Shown here: positions 1 through 8,150 of the stretch, one piece after another
Layout of the letters: every line of letters starts with the position of its first letter
Position numbering within the stretch: position 1 is the stretch's first letter
Assembly (NCBI GenBank): GCA_964611275.1
Contig: CAZSZS010000107.1
Location: 7,110-71,109, forward strand
Direction of reading: 5' to 3'
Length of the DNA: 64,000 nucleotides
Origin: WJMT01 sp964611275
GTDB taxonomy: Bacteria > Acidobacteriota > Aminicenantia > Aminicenantales > Aminicenantaceae
Made by a program: the position numbers and the translations under genes
The notes under the pieces: generated by a model
Database searches by the model: none
Told to the model about the DNA's origin: nothing
What the model saw: the letters and a program-made list of their open reading frames with translations, nothing else

Positions 1-1
1 T

Positions 2-1210
2 TTTGTGAATTCGCCCTTCGGCATCATCATGGCCCATAACGGTAATGTCATCAATTATCCGGAACTTAAAAAGGAGCTTTTTGAAAAGTCCCGCCGGATT
101 TTAAATTCGGATAACGATGTAGAGGTCATTCTGAACATATTTGCAAGTGAGCTGGAAAAACAGAACAGCAAGGCGCTTAAACCCGAAAATATTTTCAAAG
201 CAGTGAAAAGTGTTTTTGAAAAAGTAAAGGGAAGCTATTCGGTGGTCGCCTATATTGCGGAACAGGGGATGCTGGCTTTCAGGGACCCTTTTGGGATCAA
301 GCCCCTGGTTTATGGGAAAAGGGAAAAAGCCGGGTTTTCTTCCTATGCCTTTGCTTCTGAAAGTGTCAGCTTGAACTTAACCAATTTCACAAAGATACGG
401 GATTTAAAACCAGGCCAGGCCGTGTTCTTAGACAACAAAGGGGTACTTCATTCAGAGAGGATAGAGACAAAAAAACATACTCCCTGTCTCTTTGAATGGG
501 TGTATTTTGCAAGGCCTGATTCGATAATAGATGGAGTCAATGTGTATAAATGCCGCATCAACTTGGGGCGCCTTCTGGCAGAAGAGATAAAGAAGCACGA
601 CCTTGATATAGACGTGGTCATTCCTGTTCCCGATTCAGCGCGGGATGCTGCCATTGAGATCTCCCGGAAGCTTAACCTAAAATATAGAGAAGCTCTGGTA
701 AAAAACCGCTACATCGGGAGGACGTTTATCATGCCTTCAGATAAGTCACGGAGGGATTCTATCAAGCAGAAGCTCAATCCCATTGCTTCGGAATTCAGAA
801 ATAAGAATGTATTGATCGTTGATGATAGTATCGTAAGAGGGAACACATCCCGTTCCATCATTGAAATGGCGCGGGGATGCGGGGCAAAAAAAGTGTATTT
901 TGCTTCCTATTCCCCTCCTTTGAGACATCCTTGTGTCTACGGGATCGATATGCAGACATACACAGAATTTGTTGCCAGGGATTTGAACGAGGAACAGGTG
1001 GCAAAAAAGATAAATGCGGACAGGGTGATCTATCAGTCCATTGAATCCCTAAAAAAAGCGGTCCATGTGGAAAACAAGGAGCTGACTGAATTTTGCGGGG
1101 CCTGTTTTGACAGAAAATACCCCACCGGCGATATCACATCCCATGTTTTGGCTCAGATAGAAAGAGAGAGGAGCGGGGTTCACAAGAGCCAGATGGATCT
1201 CAATATATAG
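2..1210 (+). CDS. purF: Amidophosphoribosyltransferase, 5'-truncated by window edge
   Basis: Catalyses the first committed step of purine synthesis, PRPP plus glutamine to 5-phosphoribosylamine, in the cytoplasm. The frame is open to the window edge, so the N-terminal nucleophile Cys and true start lie outside; the GTG at position 5 is an internal Val. Visible are the glutaminase core (MAHNGNVINY), the motif YIGRTFI..., the PRPP-binding loop VLIVDDSIVRGNTSRS (about residues 270-285 of the visible part) and the family-typical tail FCGACFDRKYPTG. The TAG stop is followed at once by copy 1 of an interspersed repeat. The downstream gene is convergent. Family assignment is secure. Confidence 0.95.
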   Translation, partial: FVNSPFGIIMAHNGNVINYPELKKELFEKSRRILNSDNDVEVILNIFASELEKQNSKALKPENIFKAVKSVFEKVKGSYSVVAYIAEQGMLAFRDPFGIKPLVYGKREKAGFSSYAFASESVSLNLTNFTKIRDLKPGQAVFLDNKGVLHSERIETKKHTPCLFEWVYFARPDSIIDGVNVYKCRINLGRLLAEEIKKHDLDIDVVIPVPDSARDAAIEISRKLNLKYREALVKNRYIGRTFIMPSDKSRRDSIKQKLNPIASEFRNKNVLIVDDSIVRGNTSRSIIEMARGCGAKKVYFASYSPPLRHPCVYGIDMQTYTEFVARDLNEEQVAKKINADRVIYQSIESLKKAVHVENKELTEFCGACFDRKYPTGDITSHVLAQIERERSGVHKSQMDLNI

Positions 1211-1244
1211 CCTGGATTATTCACAAGTCGAGGTTGCTGCAGAT
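1211..1244. repeat. Interspersed repeat, long-form fragment, copy 1
   Basis: 34 bp identical to 3357-3390, beginning CCTGGATTATTCAC and ending GCTGCAGAT. It starts on the base after the purF TAG stop and fills the gap to the convergent rfaE1-type gene. The two copies diverge directly after base 34. The first 13 bases match the CCTG-side end of the short-form copies at 3583-3609 and 37651-37677 (read on the opposite strand). Confidence 0.85.
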
Positions 1245-1252
1245 AGGAGCTG

Positions 1253-2221
1253 TTACTCTTTGATCAGGTTTGACAGCTCTTGGAGAGTAACCACGGCTGT
1301 ACCTATCTTCCCGACCACGATTCCTGCGGCTGCATTTGCCAGAAAAGCAGCTTCCTGTATGGACGTGCCGGAGAGAAGAGCCAGACTTGCTGTAGCAATG
1401 ACCGTATCGCCGGCTCCTGTTACATCATAAACTTCCTTGGCTGTGGTGGGAATGTGATCGGCCCGTTTGTTTTCATCTATCACGGTCATCCCCATTTTCC
1501 CCCGCTTTATGATCAGATATTTTACTGATATCTGGGAAAAGATCTCCCTTCCCGCTTTTTCCACTTCCTTGTCCTCATCACAGGGATGATTGACAATAGT
1601 CGCTGTTTCAAAGTGGTTGGGAGTGAGAAGGGTGATGGGAGTGAAAAGGGCTATGTTTTCGATCTTCGGGTCGACAAACACAGGGATATCTCTTTTTCGG
1701 GAAAAGGATAGAAGGCCCTTCATGATATGTTCATTGACAACGCCCTTATTATAGTCGGATATCACGATACCTTCATAGTCTTCTTTTTGTAGGAACTTGA
1801 GCATTCTGTTGTTTGTTTCTTGGGATATAGATTCATTGACTTCTTTATCCACCCTTACTATCTGCTGCTGGTGCGCGATGATCCTTGTCTTGGTGGTGGT
1901 GGGCCTGTTTTTTGTCGTGAAAATGCCTTTCTTACAGTCAAGATTCTTTTTGATCCATTTTCCGCTCTCATCATCTCCTACTGTTCCCAATAAAACAGGG
2001 CAGGAACCAAGGCTTTTTAAGTTCTGGTAGACATTTCCGGCTCCGCCGAGACAGAGTGTATCTTTGCCGACACGGACGACAGGAACAGGAGCTTCAGGTG
2101 ATATGCGTTCCACTGTTCCCCATGTGTACCGGTCAAGCATAATATCCCCGAGGACAAGCACTCGCCGGTTTTTGAATTTTCTTATGATAGAGACCAGTCT
2201 TTTTCTATTGATTGTTTCCAT
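1253..2221 (-). CDS. rfaE1: D-glycero-beta-D-manno-heptose-7-phosphate kinase
   Basis: PfkB-family sugar kinase for ADP-heptose synthesis (LPS inner core). The sequence shows LVLGDIMLDRYTWGTVERISPEAPVPV at the N-terminus, typical of HldE domain I, the glycine motif LGGAGNVYQNL, and the catalytic PfkB signature DVTGAGDTVIA (about residue 267). At 322 residues it matches the kinase half alone: there is no cytidylyltransferase half, so this is the split RfaE1 form. Its start overlaps the 3' end of the upstream PHP gene by 17 bp, implying co-transcription and translational coupling. A generic PfkB kinase is the alternative, but the N-terminal signature is specific. Confidence 0.9.
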   Translation of the reverse strand: METINRKRLVSIIRKFKNRRVLVLGDIMLDRYTWGTVERISPEAPVPVVRVGKDTLCLGGAGNVYQNLKSLGSCPVLLGTVGDDESGKWIKKNLDCKKGIFTTKNRPTTTKTRIIAHQQQIVRVDKEVNESISQETNNRMLKFLQKEDYEGIVISDYNKGVVNEHIMKGLLSFSRKRDIPVFVDPKIENIALFTPITLLTPNHFETATIVNHPCDEDKEVEKAGREIFSQISVKYLIIKRGKMGMTVIDENKRADHIPTTAKEVYDVTGAGDTVIATASLALLSGTSIQEAAFLANAAAGIVVGKIGTAVVTLQELSNLIKE

Positions 2222-3350
2222 ATGTTTTCTCCTGTAGAAAAATCGGATTGGAAAGGATCCAGGGGCAGTTTTTGCTCAATGGAGTTTTTTCCTGAAGATA
2301 GACTTCCACACGGTACACTCCTGGTTCAATGGGGTTAAAGGAGACAGAGTCTTTGGAGTCAATGAGTACAGGATTCCCGTTATGGATGAGAACGGTTCTG
2401 CAGGCGCTGGAATCCGGAGTTTTAATAAAGAGAGAGATGGATTTGTTAAACAGATGGGATTCACCCATATGTATCCTCTTTTTTCCTGCCTCTGCCCAGA
2501 ACCGAAAGCCGTCTGCCGGAGCTGCCGCATCGATGCTGTTATAGAAACAGCCGTTTCGGAGAGCACGGAAGATCTGGTTTTTAGCTTTTTCAAAAGATGA
2601 GGATAACTTTTCTTCTAGCGGCACATGAATTCTGAGCAGGGAAAAAAGTGGTTTATAGAACAGGTGAGCGTCCGTAGCGTAATAAGCATACACAGGATAA
2701 TCCTTAGTAAGCATATCCCATTTTCTGAGATTTTTATCAGGATACCTCATTGCTTTCAACAGGGGCAATTCAGGCTCGATGAGAAGAGCGGGAAGATATG
2801 CGAGGAGGTAGATATAGTTTCTTTTGACCATGGCATCGGCATTGATGATTTCTATGCCTGAGTAACCGGCATGTTTTCCCCAGGTCCAGTGTGTTTTCGA
2901 ATAAGGATGCGCGATAATAGAGAATCCATTCAGCTGGCTTACCCTGTATGCGGCGGATTCCGCATTCTGGGAGAAGTTTTCCGGAGGGGCTTCAAAGTCC
3001 AGTGCCACGAGATGCCCCCTGCTTACGGAGATCTCACTTCCGGCCAGAATGAGCACCCCTTTTTTCCATCCCTGGCTGTTCAGGCTTTCATAATTGGGAT
3101 TTCCATGGTCTGTCAGAATGAAGAAATCCAGGGAAGCTCGAGCCGCAGCTTCTGCGATTTTTTCCACGCTTTTTTTGCCGTCAGAGAGAGCGGAATGGAC
3201 ATGATAGGCTCCTCTTGCCTCCAGTGGAAGGGATGGCGCTACTGTACTTTTATGAGCCTTAAAGCCTATGAATTGGAAAGAGAGCCAGACAGCATACAGA
3301 ACAAACATACAAAGGATTGAGAGAAGAACCTTTTTTCGTATTGTTGCCAT
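2205..3350 (-). CDS. Membrane-anchored PHP-domain phosphoesterase
   Basis: 381 residues with an N-terminal hydrophobic segment (residues about 8-28), then a PHP metal-dependent hydrolase domain. Metal-binding motifs are visible in order: YHVHSALSDG, LTDHGN, AGSEIS, IIAHPYS and YYATDAH. The last third is probably a beta-rich domain. The substrate is unknown; location beside a heptose kinase and O-antigen ligase suggests an envelope role, but that is inference. The start ATG is preceded by AGGATAG, which comes from the end of the repeat at 3357-3390 read on this strand, so the repeat appears to supply the ribosome binding site. It overlaps rfaE1 downstream. Confidence 0.8.
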   Translation of the reverse strand: MATIRKKVLLSILCMFVLYAVWLSFQFIGFKAHKSTVAPSLPLEARGAYHVHSALSDGKKSVEKIAEAAARASLDFFILTDHGNPNYESLNSQGWKKGVLILAGSEISVSRGHLVALDFEAPPENFSQNAESAAYRVSQLNGFSIIAHPYSKTHWTWGKHAGYSGIEIINADAMVKRNYIYLLAYLPALLIEPELPLLKAMRYPDKNLRKWDMLTKDYPVYAYYATDAHLFYKPLFSLLRIHVPLEEKLSSSFEKAKNQIFRALRNGCFYNSIDAAAPADGFRFWAEAGKKRIHMGESHLFNKSISLFIKTPDSSACRTVLIHNGNPVLIDSKDSVSFNPIEPGVYRVEVYLQEKTPLSKNCPWILSNPIFLQEKTYGNNQ

Positions 3351-3356
3351 ATCTAT

Positions 3357-3492
3357 CCTGGATTATTCACAAGTCGAGGTTGCTGCAGATGCGAGGCACA
3401 GTGTGCGAAGCTGTGGTCCTTCACCGCGAGTATCCTGTAACGAAGCAGATGCAGTAAGATCGGCTTGCCTATATGGTAAAAAAATGGCGATC
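3357..3492. repeat. Interspersed repeat, long form (copy 2)
   Basis: About 136 bp bounded by CCTGGATTATTCA on the left and TAAAAAAATGGCGAT on the right. The first 34 bp equal 1211-1244. The two outer ends are the same as the ends of the short form (3583-3609, 37651-37677), where they are joined directly; here roughly 105 bp of relatively GC-rich sequence lies between them. A 68-codon minus-strand frame (3363-3569) crosses it, with a hydrophobic N-terminus and a tail made of the repeat; I do not regard it as a proven gene. Confidence 0.65.
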
Positions 3493-3598
3493 AAAATGAA
3501 AGTAAAAACGAACAAAAACATTTCAGTTGTCATTTTTTCTTTTAAAAGCATGTAGTTCCTTAATAGCAAAACAAAAAATGCTCATCGCCATTTTTTTA
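3477..3598. repeat. 15-bp inverted repeat flanking an AT-rich 92-bp segment
   Basis: TAAAAAAATGGCGAT at 3477-3491 is the exact inverted complement of 3584-3598. The two arms are the right-hand ends of one long-form and one short-form repeat unit facing each other. The enclosed segment is AT-rich with no recognised feature. Confidence 0.6.
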
Positions 3599-3609
3599 TG
3601 AATAGGTCA
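3583..3609. repeat. Interspersed repeat, short form
   Basis: On the minus strand it reads CCTGACCTATTCATAAAAAA followed by ATGGCGATG-like sequence, and begins immediately after the TAG stop of the O-antigen ligase gene. 21 bp (3583-3603) are identical to 37651-37671. Confidence 0.75.
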
Positions 3610-3611
3610 GG

Positions 3612-4766
3612 CTATTTTTTTTCTTGTAACTTGAGTATCCTTTCTGAGGCAAAGGGTATGGTTATCAAGTAAAGAAAGAGAGTGACGACTTCGGAATCAC
3701 CGAAATTGTATTCAAAAAGTCCTGCGGCAAAAAGAGCCAGGAGGCCGGCTAAAGCAGCGGCTGTGAATGGGAAAAGGGAAGGATCCCTGTTCCTGATCAA
3801 TTTCATCAGGGAGATAAAAGCCCATATTACAAATGCCAGCCATGCCAGAACAGTAAAAAGGCCTCTTTCGGCAGCGATCTGAATGATGTTATTGTGAAGA
3901 TGAACATTGTTGCGGGCATCCTCTGAAAGGTCGTATTTGGGATTTTGAAAGATCACATCCACTGTATCAGGCCCTGTACCGAAGAGAGGATATTCCTTTA
4001 TGATTTCCCATCCTGTTTTTATATATTCTATTCTAATGGCGTTTGAGTAGCTTTTCAGACTGAAAACGCTTAGCGCTCTCTGCTTAATGCTTTTCGGGCT
4101 TACAAAAAATGCCAGAGCCAGGACTATGGGAAGCAGTGCCACAAGCTTGGGTTTGTAGAGGAGCAGAAGCACAAAGGCAGCGACCACCAGGCCGACCCAT
4201 GCGTTTCTGGTCAGAGTCAGCACAAGGGCTATGGAGGAAACAAAAAATGCAGCGCCCCAGAGGCATCTTGTTTTTTTACGAGAAAAAAGAAGCATGCTGA
4301 GCGCCAGGGTGGCAAACAAAAGCAGAAGTCCTGCCTGTGTCATATAATGCCCCATAAATCCGGATATCCTTTCTCCCGGTTCATACTTGAACAGGAAGAT
4401 GAAAAATGAAAACAAGATACTGACCAGTCCCGATGCAAGAAGGGCCAGGTTTGACATTCGGATATCTTTTATCTTTTGGAAGCCGGTATAGACCATCGGG
4501 ACAATGAGAAACAGAAGCAGTTCGCGGCTGTCTATGAAACTGACCTCGGGATTATCAGAAAAGACACAGGCCACAAGGGAAAGAAAACTATAGGCAAGGA
4601 GAGCCCAGAAAAAGCCGGGGAATGTAATTTTTTGTTTTGATTTTATCATATAAATGATCCAGAGTATGAACGCGATCCCGAGCATTGCCTGGCTGACTGA
4701 AATAGAGACCATAGAGAAAAGCAGATAAGAGGCAATAGCGGCAGGCACAAGGTATGATATTTTCAT
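3612..4766 (-). CDS. O-antigen ligase (Wzy/WaaL family) membrane protein
   Basis: Integral membrane protein of 384 residues with about 10-12 hydrophobic segments, expected to transfer or polymerise O-antigen on the periplasmic face. The Wzy_C-type core is visible: LTRNAWVGLVVAAFVLLLL followed by a periplasmic loop with GTGPDTVDV and NNVHLHNNIIQIAAERG, where conserved Arg and His residues sit. I choose ATG at 4766 rather than the longest frame (4865): GGAG lies about 8 nt upstream and the protein then begins with a membrane segment. The TAG stop abuts a short-form repeat. WaaL and Wzy cannot be told apart from sequence alone. Confidence 0.8.
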   Translation of the reverse strand: MKISYLVPAAIASYLLFSMVSISVSQAMLGIAFILWIIYMIKSKQKITFPGFFWALLAYSFLSLVACVFSDNPEVSFIDSRELLLFLIVPMVYTGFQKIKDIRMSNLALLASGLVSILFSFFIFLFKYEPGERISGFMGHYMTQAGLLLLFATLALSMLLFSRKKTRCLWGAAFFVSSIALVLTLTRNAWVGLVVAAFVLLLLYKPKLVALLPIVLALAFFVSPKSIKQRALSVFSLKSYSNAIRIEYIKTGWEIIKEYPLFGTGPDTVDVIFQNPKYDLSEDARNNVHLHNNIIQIAAERGLFTVLAWLAFVIWAFISLMKLIRNRDPSLFPFTAAALAGLLALFAAGLFEYNFGDSEVVTLFLYLITIPFASERILKLQEKK

Positions 4767-4873
4767 TTGGTTTTTTCTCCGTTTTAAGAATAAAAGGATG
4801 ATATAACAGAACACTAAAAACTTCAAATATCTTATACGGGGATGTCCCCTAATGACCTTGAACAAAGAATATC

Positions 4874-4901
4874 TTGACTCCTTCTCTAATTAAATTGTAA
4901 T
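4874..4901 (+). promoter_or_regulatory. Sigma-70-type promoter for the Tat-exported oxidoreductase
   Basis: TTGACT at 4874-4879, 16-bp spacer, TGTAAT at 4896-4901. Predicted start near 4908, about 23 nt before the ATG at 4931, with AAGGAG in between. Single candidate, by inspection. Confidence 0.5.
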
Positions 4902-4930
4902 TTAGGGTTACCAAAAAAGGAGACGTCATC

Positions 4931-6580
4931 ATGTCTAAAATCACTTTGGAGAGACGGGAATTTCTCAAATCTTTTTTAGCCGGTATCCCCCTCATAGCCT
5001 GGGATTGGGATATGTTTCCCAGAGGAAATCAGGAGAAGCCCGGAAGCGGAAGCTATGATGCCATCATCATCGGAGCCGGTCTGGGAGGATTGAGCTGTGC
5101 GGCAGCCTTTGCCAGACAGGGATTCAAACCATTGGTGTTGGAACAGAAGTATATTCCCGGAGGGTATGCCACGGCTTTTAAGCGGCCGGGTGGTTTTACG
5201 TTTGATGTCTCGCTTCATTCTACAACCGTAGGCCTGCGGAACGGAATCCCTAACCTGATTTCCGGATTTCCGGAAATACAGGACATCACATTTGTTCCGC
5301 ATAAAACACTGTACCGGACGATTTATCCGGAACACGATATCAGAGTCCCTTATAGAGATGTCGCGGGTTATATCAAGATCCTCCAGGATTATTTTCCTGA
5401 AGAAAAAGAAGGCATCAAAGGGCTTTTTGCGGACATGAAAGGCCTTATCGAGGACCTGAATAAATATCAAAACTCCGGGGGCCAGGTGGACATGAACACC
5501 TTCCCTCAGGAATTTCCCTTTCTGTTCAAAAATTTTAACCGGACATGGGGAGCCATGGTTGATGAGCGCATCGAAGATCCAAAGCTTAAAACCATTATTT
5601 CAGCTTTGTGGGGATATTTTGGCCTCCCCCCGTCCAAGCTTTCGACGTTCTATTATGCTATGCCGCTCATAGGATATCTGGAGGAAGGAGGATATTATCC
5701 CATCGGCACTTCTCAAAAGATCAGCAATGCTTTTGCCAGTCTCATTAAGAACAAGGGCGGGGAGATAAAATGCAACACGAGAGTTACAAAAATACTCACT
5801 GAAAACCATGCTGCCTACGGAGTCCGGACCGAGGATGGGAAGGAATATCTGGGTAAATTCGTGATCTCAAATGCAAACTCTTTTGACACCTTCACCAAGA
5901 TGCTGGATGAAAAGGAGCATCTCGAGTCCTATCTGAAAAGAATGGATTCGTTTTCCGTGAGTGCCTCGACTTTCCAGATTTGGCTTGGGTTGAAAAAAGA
6001 TCTGTTCAGAGAAGTCGGTATCAAGGACACTGAGATTTTCTATAACACTGGCTATGATATCGAAGCTGACTACAAAGCCATGCTTGAGAGTGATATGACT
6101 GATCCCGGTTTCGGGCTGACCCTGTATGACAATCTTTATAAGGGATACTCACCCGAAGGGAAAAACACGCTCAATATCATCTCACTACAGGGTTACGACC
6201 ACTGGAAAACATTTGAAGCGAATTATTTTCAGGGGAAAAAAGATGCCTATAATAAAGAAAAACAGCGCATCACCGACATTCTGATCGATAAGGCGGAAGA
6301 GACGCTCCTCCCAGGACTCAGAGACGCCATTGAGGTCAAGGTGGCAGCAACTCCTCTGACGAATGTCCGCTTCACAAGCAATTACAGGGGCGCTATCTAC
6401 GGCTGGGACCAGACACTGGAAAATTCAGGAAATAGACGTGTCGATCACAGAACCCCCATCAAGAATCTCTACCTGTCCGGAGCCTGGACCTATCCGGGCG
6501 GCGGATATGGAGCCTGTATTCCCAGCGGCCTGATCTGCTTCTCCAAAGTAATGGAGGACCTGGAGAAAAAAAATCCTTAA
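4931..6580 (+). CDS. Tat-exported CrtI/carotenoid-isomerase-like FAD oxidoreductase
   Basis: 549 residues. N-terminal twin-arginine signal RREFLKS (residues 8-14) plus hydrophobic stretch suggests export in folded form. Dinucleotide-binding fold follows: IIIGAGLGGLSCAAAFARQG with an acidic end LVLEQ, then GGYATAFKRPGGFTFD, the phytoene-desaturase/COG1233 signature. The C-terminal FAD motif NLYLSGAWTYPGGGYGACIPSG is intact. Enzymes of this family desaturate or isomerise polyenes or reduce retinol-like double bonds; the substrate here cannot be told. AAGGAG lies about 9 nt before the ATG. It is monocistronic, divergent from the ligase gene, and convergent with the GT9 gene. Export is unusual for this family. 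Confidence 0.82.
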   Translation: MSKITLERREFLKSFLAGIPLIAWDWDMFPRGNQEKPGSGSYDAIIIGAGLGGLSCAAAFARQGFKPLVLEQKYIPGGYATAFKRPGGFTFDVSLHSTTVGLRNGIPNLISGFPEIQDITFVPHKTLYRTIYPEHDIRVPYRDVAGYIKILQDYFPEEKEGIKGLFADMKGLIEDLNKYQNSGGQVDMNTFPQEFPFLFKNFNRTWGAMVDERIEDPKLKTIISALWGYFGLPPSKLSTFYYAMPLIGYLEEGGYYPIGTSQKISNAFASLIKNKGGEIKCNTRVTKILTENHAAYGVRTEDGKEYLGKFVISNANSFDTFTKMLDEKEHLESYLKRMDSFSVSASTFQIWLGLKKDLFREVGIKDTEIFYNTGYDIEADYKAMLESDMTDPGFGLTLYDNLYKGYSPEGKNTLNIISLQGYDHWKTFEANYFQGKKDAYNKEKQRITDILIDKAEETLLPGLRDAIEVKVAATPLTNVRFTSNYRGAIYGWDQTLENSGNRRVDHRTPIKNLYLSGAWTYPGGGYGACIPSGLICFSKVMEDLEKKNP

Positions 6581-6583
6581 CCG

Positions 6584-7654
6584 TCAGTTTTCTCTCTGTA
6601 AATACTCCAGGCCGGCTTCATACACTTCTTCCGGAGTGATACCCTGAAGGCACCTGAAGTCTTCATGCACACACTGTCTCTGTCTGCAGGGACGGCAGTC
6701 AAGATTTTTCTGGATGATCTTATGTTCCGCACGCCAGGGACCGAAGTTTGCAGGAAGCGTGGGGCCGAAAAGCGCCACAATGGGAGTTCCGGTGGAAGCA
6801 GCGATGTGCATGGGGCCGCTGTCAGGGCCTACAAAGAGGGATGAATGAGAGATAATGTCTCTGACTTCCCTCAAGCCTAAGTCCCCTACTGAAGATAAAG
6901 GTGGGGATTTTGTCTTTTTTATGATCGCATCTGCGGACTTTTTATCTTCCAGGGCGCCTATGAGCACCACTTTTACCCCCGATTTTTGAGTAAAAAGGCC
7001 GCACAGCTTTATGTAATTTTTGATATCCCAGCTTCTGAATCTGTTTCCCGCTCCGATGTGCATGGAAATAAATTTAGAATCAGACAGATTATGTCGGGAC
7101 ATTATGTGTTTGATTTTTTGGTTTTCTTTTTCTATGGAGGAAGGGATGTAGAGGGGTGGTATGGCGCCTGATTTTATGCCCAGTGTTTTCACGAGATTGA
7201 CATGGTTTTCAACAGAATGGATGGGTCCGGTTTGGGGGCCTCTCGGGAGCTTGATGTGGTAGATGAAATGTCTGTATTTTATCTTATATCCGATTTTTAT
7301 ATCCGCCCCGGAAAGCAGGGTCATAAGGGATGACCGGGGGCCTCCGTGGAAATCGATAACCGCATCGAACTTTTTTTTTCTGATTTTTTTGACAACAGAA
7401 AAAAAGTCTTTTATCCGTGCATGAGCGGGGAGTATAAAGGTCTCTGTTATCAGTGGATTGCCTGTGATCAGATCCGCATAGGGTTTTTCGATCACATACG
7501 AGAGCGCTGTCTCAGGAAAATTTTTCTTTAGGACCGAGACGGCGGGAGTTGTCATGATGACATCCCCTATCCGCCTCAGTCTGATTAAAAGTATTTTCTT
7601 GATATTTTCGGGATCAATCCTTGGTTGGTCTTTCAGGTTCAATGGTCGCCTCAT
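6584..7654 (-). CDS. Glycosyltransferase family 9 (ADP-heptose:LPS heptosyltransferase-like)
   Basis: Cytoplasmic or membrane-associated GT9 enzyme that would add heptose to the LPS core. N-terminal GT9 signature KKILLIRLRRIGDVIMTTPAV (about residues 18-38), HIGAGNRFRSWD in the middle, and donor-site motif VGPDSGPMHIAASTGTPIVALFGPT near residue 270. Length about 356 is normal. The start is uncertain: the frame opens with TTG-ATG at 7657/7654 inside the 3' end of the upstream Trm112-like gene, a 41-44 bp overlap implying co-translation. Which heptosyltransferase (WaaC, F or Q type) cannot be decided. Confidence 0.85.
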   Translation of the reverse strand: MRRPLNLKDQPRIDPENIKKILLIRLRRIGDVIMTTPAVSVLKKNFPETALSYVIEKPYADLITGNPLITETFILPAHARIKDFFSVVKKIRKKKFDAVIDFHGGPRSSLMTLLSGADIKIGYKIKYRHFIYHIKLPRGPQTGPIHSVENHVNLVKTLGIKSGAIPPLYIPSSIEKENQKIKHIMSRHNLSDSKFISMHIGAGNRFRSWDIKNYIKLCGLFTQKSGVKVVLIGALEDKKSADAIIKKTKSPPLSSVGDLGLREVRDIISHSSLFVGPDSGPMHIAASTGTPIVALFGPTLPANFGPWRAEHKIIQKNLDCRPCRQRQCVHEDFRCLQGITPEEVYEAGLEYLQREN

Positions 7655-7802
7655 CAATAAGCATAACCGGAATGTCTTCTTTTATGGGATAGACGCGGTG
7701 GCACTTGATGCATTTGAGGCCTTTTTCGTCTGAAGTCAATTTGACTTCTGTTTTACAGACCGGACAGGCAAGGATTTCAAGTAAATGGGGATCTATACTC
7801 AT
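7614..7802 (-). CDS. Trm112-like zinc-ribbon protein (COG2835)
   Basis: Small 62-residue protein beginning MSIDPHLLEILACPVCKTEV with a second CxxC (IKCHRVYPIKEDIPVMLIDEA); the four cysteines make a zinc ribbon. This is the YcaR/Trm112 family, often found next to lipid A or LPS genes; its exact role is not settled. I choose ATG 7802 because GGAG sits 8 nt upstream; the longer frame to 7826 adds eight unlikely residues. The 3' end overlaps the GT9 start. Confidence 0.8.
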   Translation of the reverse strand: MSIDPHLLEILACPVCKTEVKLTSDEKGLKCIKCHRVYPIKEDIPVMLIDEATIEPERPTKD

Positions 7803-8150
7803 ATTTTTTCTCCGGGAGCTTATCATATAACACAGGTTTGTGTTTGTCCAGACACCTTAAGGGCTGTTTTTTGTTGTCAATTCTGCTTTCTATTTCCAGT
7901 ACATCCTAATGTGAGATAGTTTTTTATTCGAGGAGTTTCGGAATCAGTTGCTCCTTGCCTGGGGGAGTCAACACCCCGCCTCAGGTAGCTGCCGCCTAGG
8001 GGAATTTTTATCAAAAAACCCTACACTTTTTATAGGAATTATGCTATAATTTTTCTTCAAAATTTGGTTCAAGATTCTTCGAAAGGGGAATTCTATAACC
8101 TCTTGTTTTAATTTTCGTATTAAAACTTTAATAAATTTGTAAGGTTAATC
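7803..8150. other. Intergenic region with a GC-rich structured patch and the tolC-operon promoter
   Basis: 348 bp between divergent genes. Around 7958-8010 is a patch far richer in G+C than its flanks, with runs GGGGG and CCCC able to pair. On the minus strand short frames read RRQLPEAGC-stop and LTPPGKEQLIPKLLE-stop, which may be decayed coding sequence, but I cannot name the source. The right half is AT-rich and holds the promoter at 8042-8050. Confidence 0.4.
8042..8050 (+). promoter_or_regulatory. Extended -10 promoter of the efflux operon
   Basis: TGCTATAAT, a perfect extended -10 (TGnTATAAT) with no good -35. The predicted start near 8057 leaves a 5' leader of about 94 nt before the tolC-like ATG at 8151. 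Confidence 0.5.

Noticed and set aside
2871..3320. 149-codon plus-strand ORF opposite the PHP gene
   Set aside because: Shadow of the PHP-domain gene, which has clear metal-binding motifs; the plus-strand product has no recognisable pattern.
3363..3569. 68-codon minus-strand ORF with hydrophobic N-terminus
   Set aside because: More than half of it is made of the interspersed repeat and no ribosome binding site stands out; it looks like a by-product of the repeat, not a gene.
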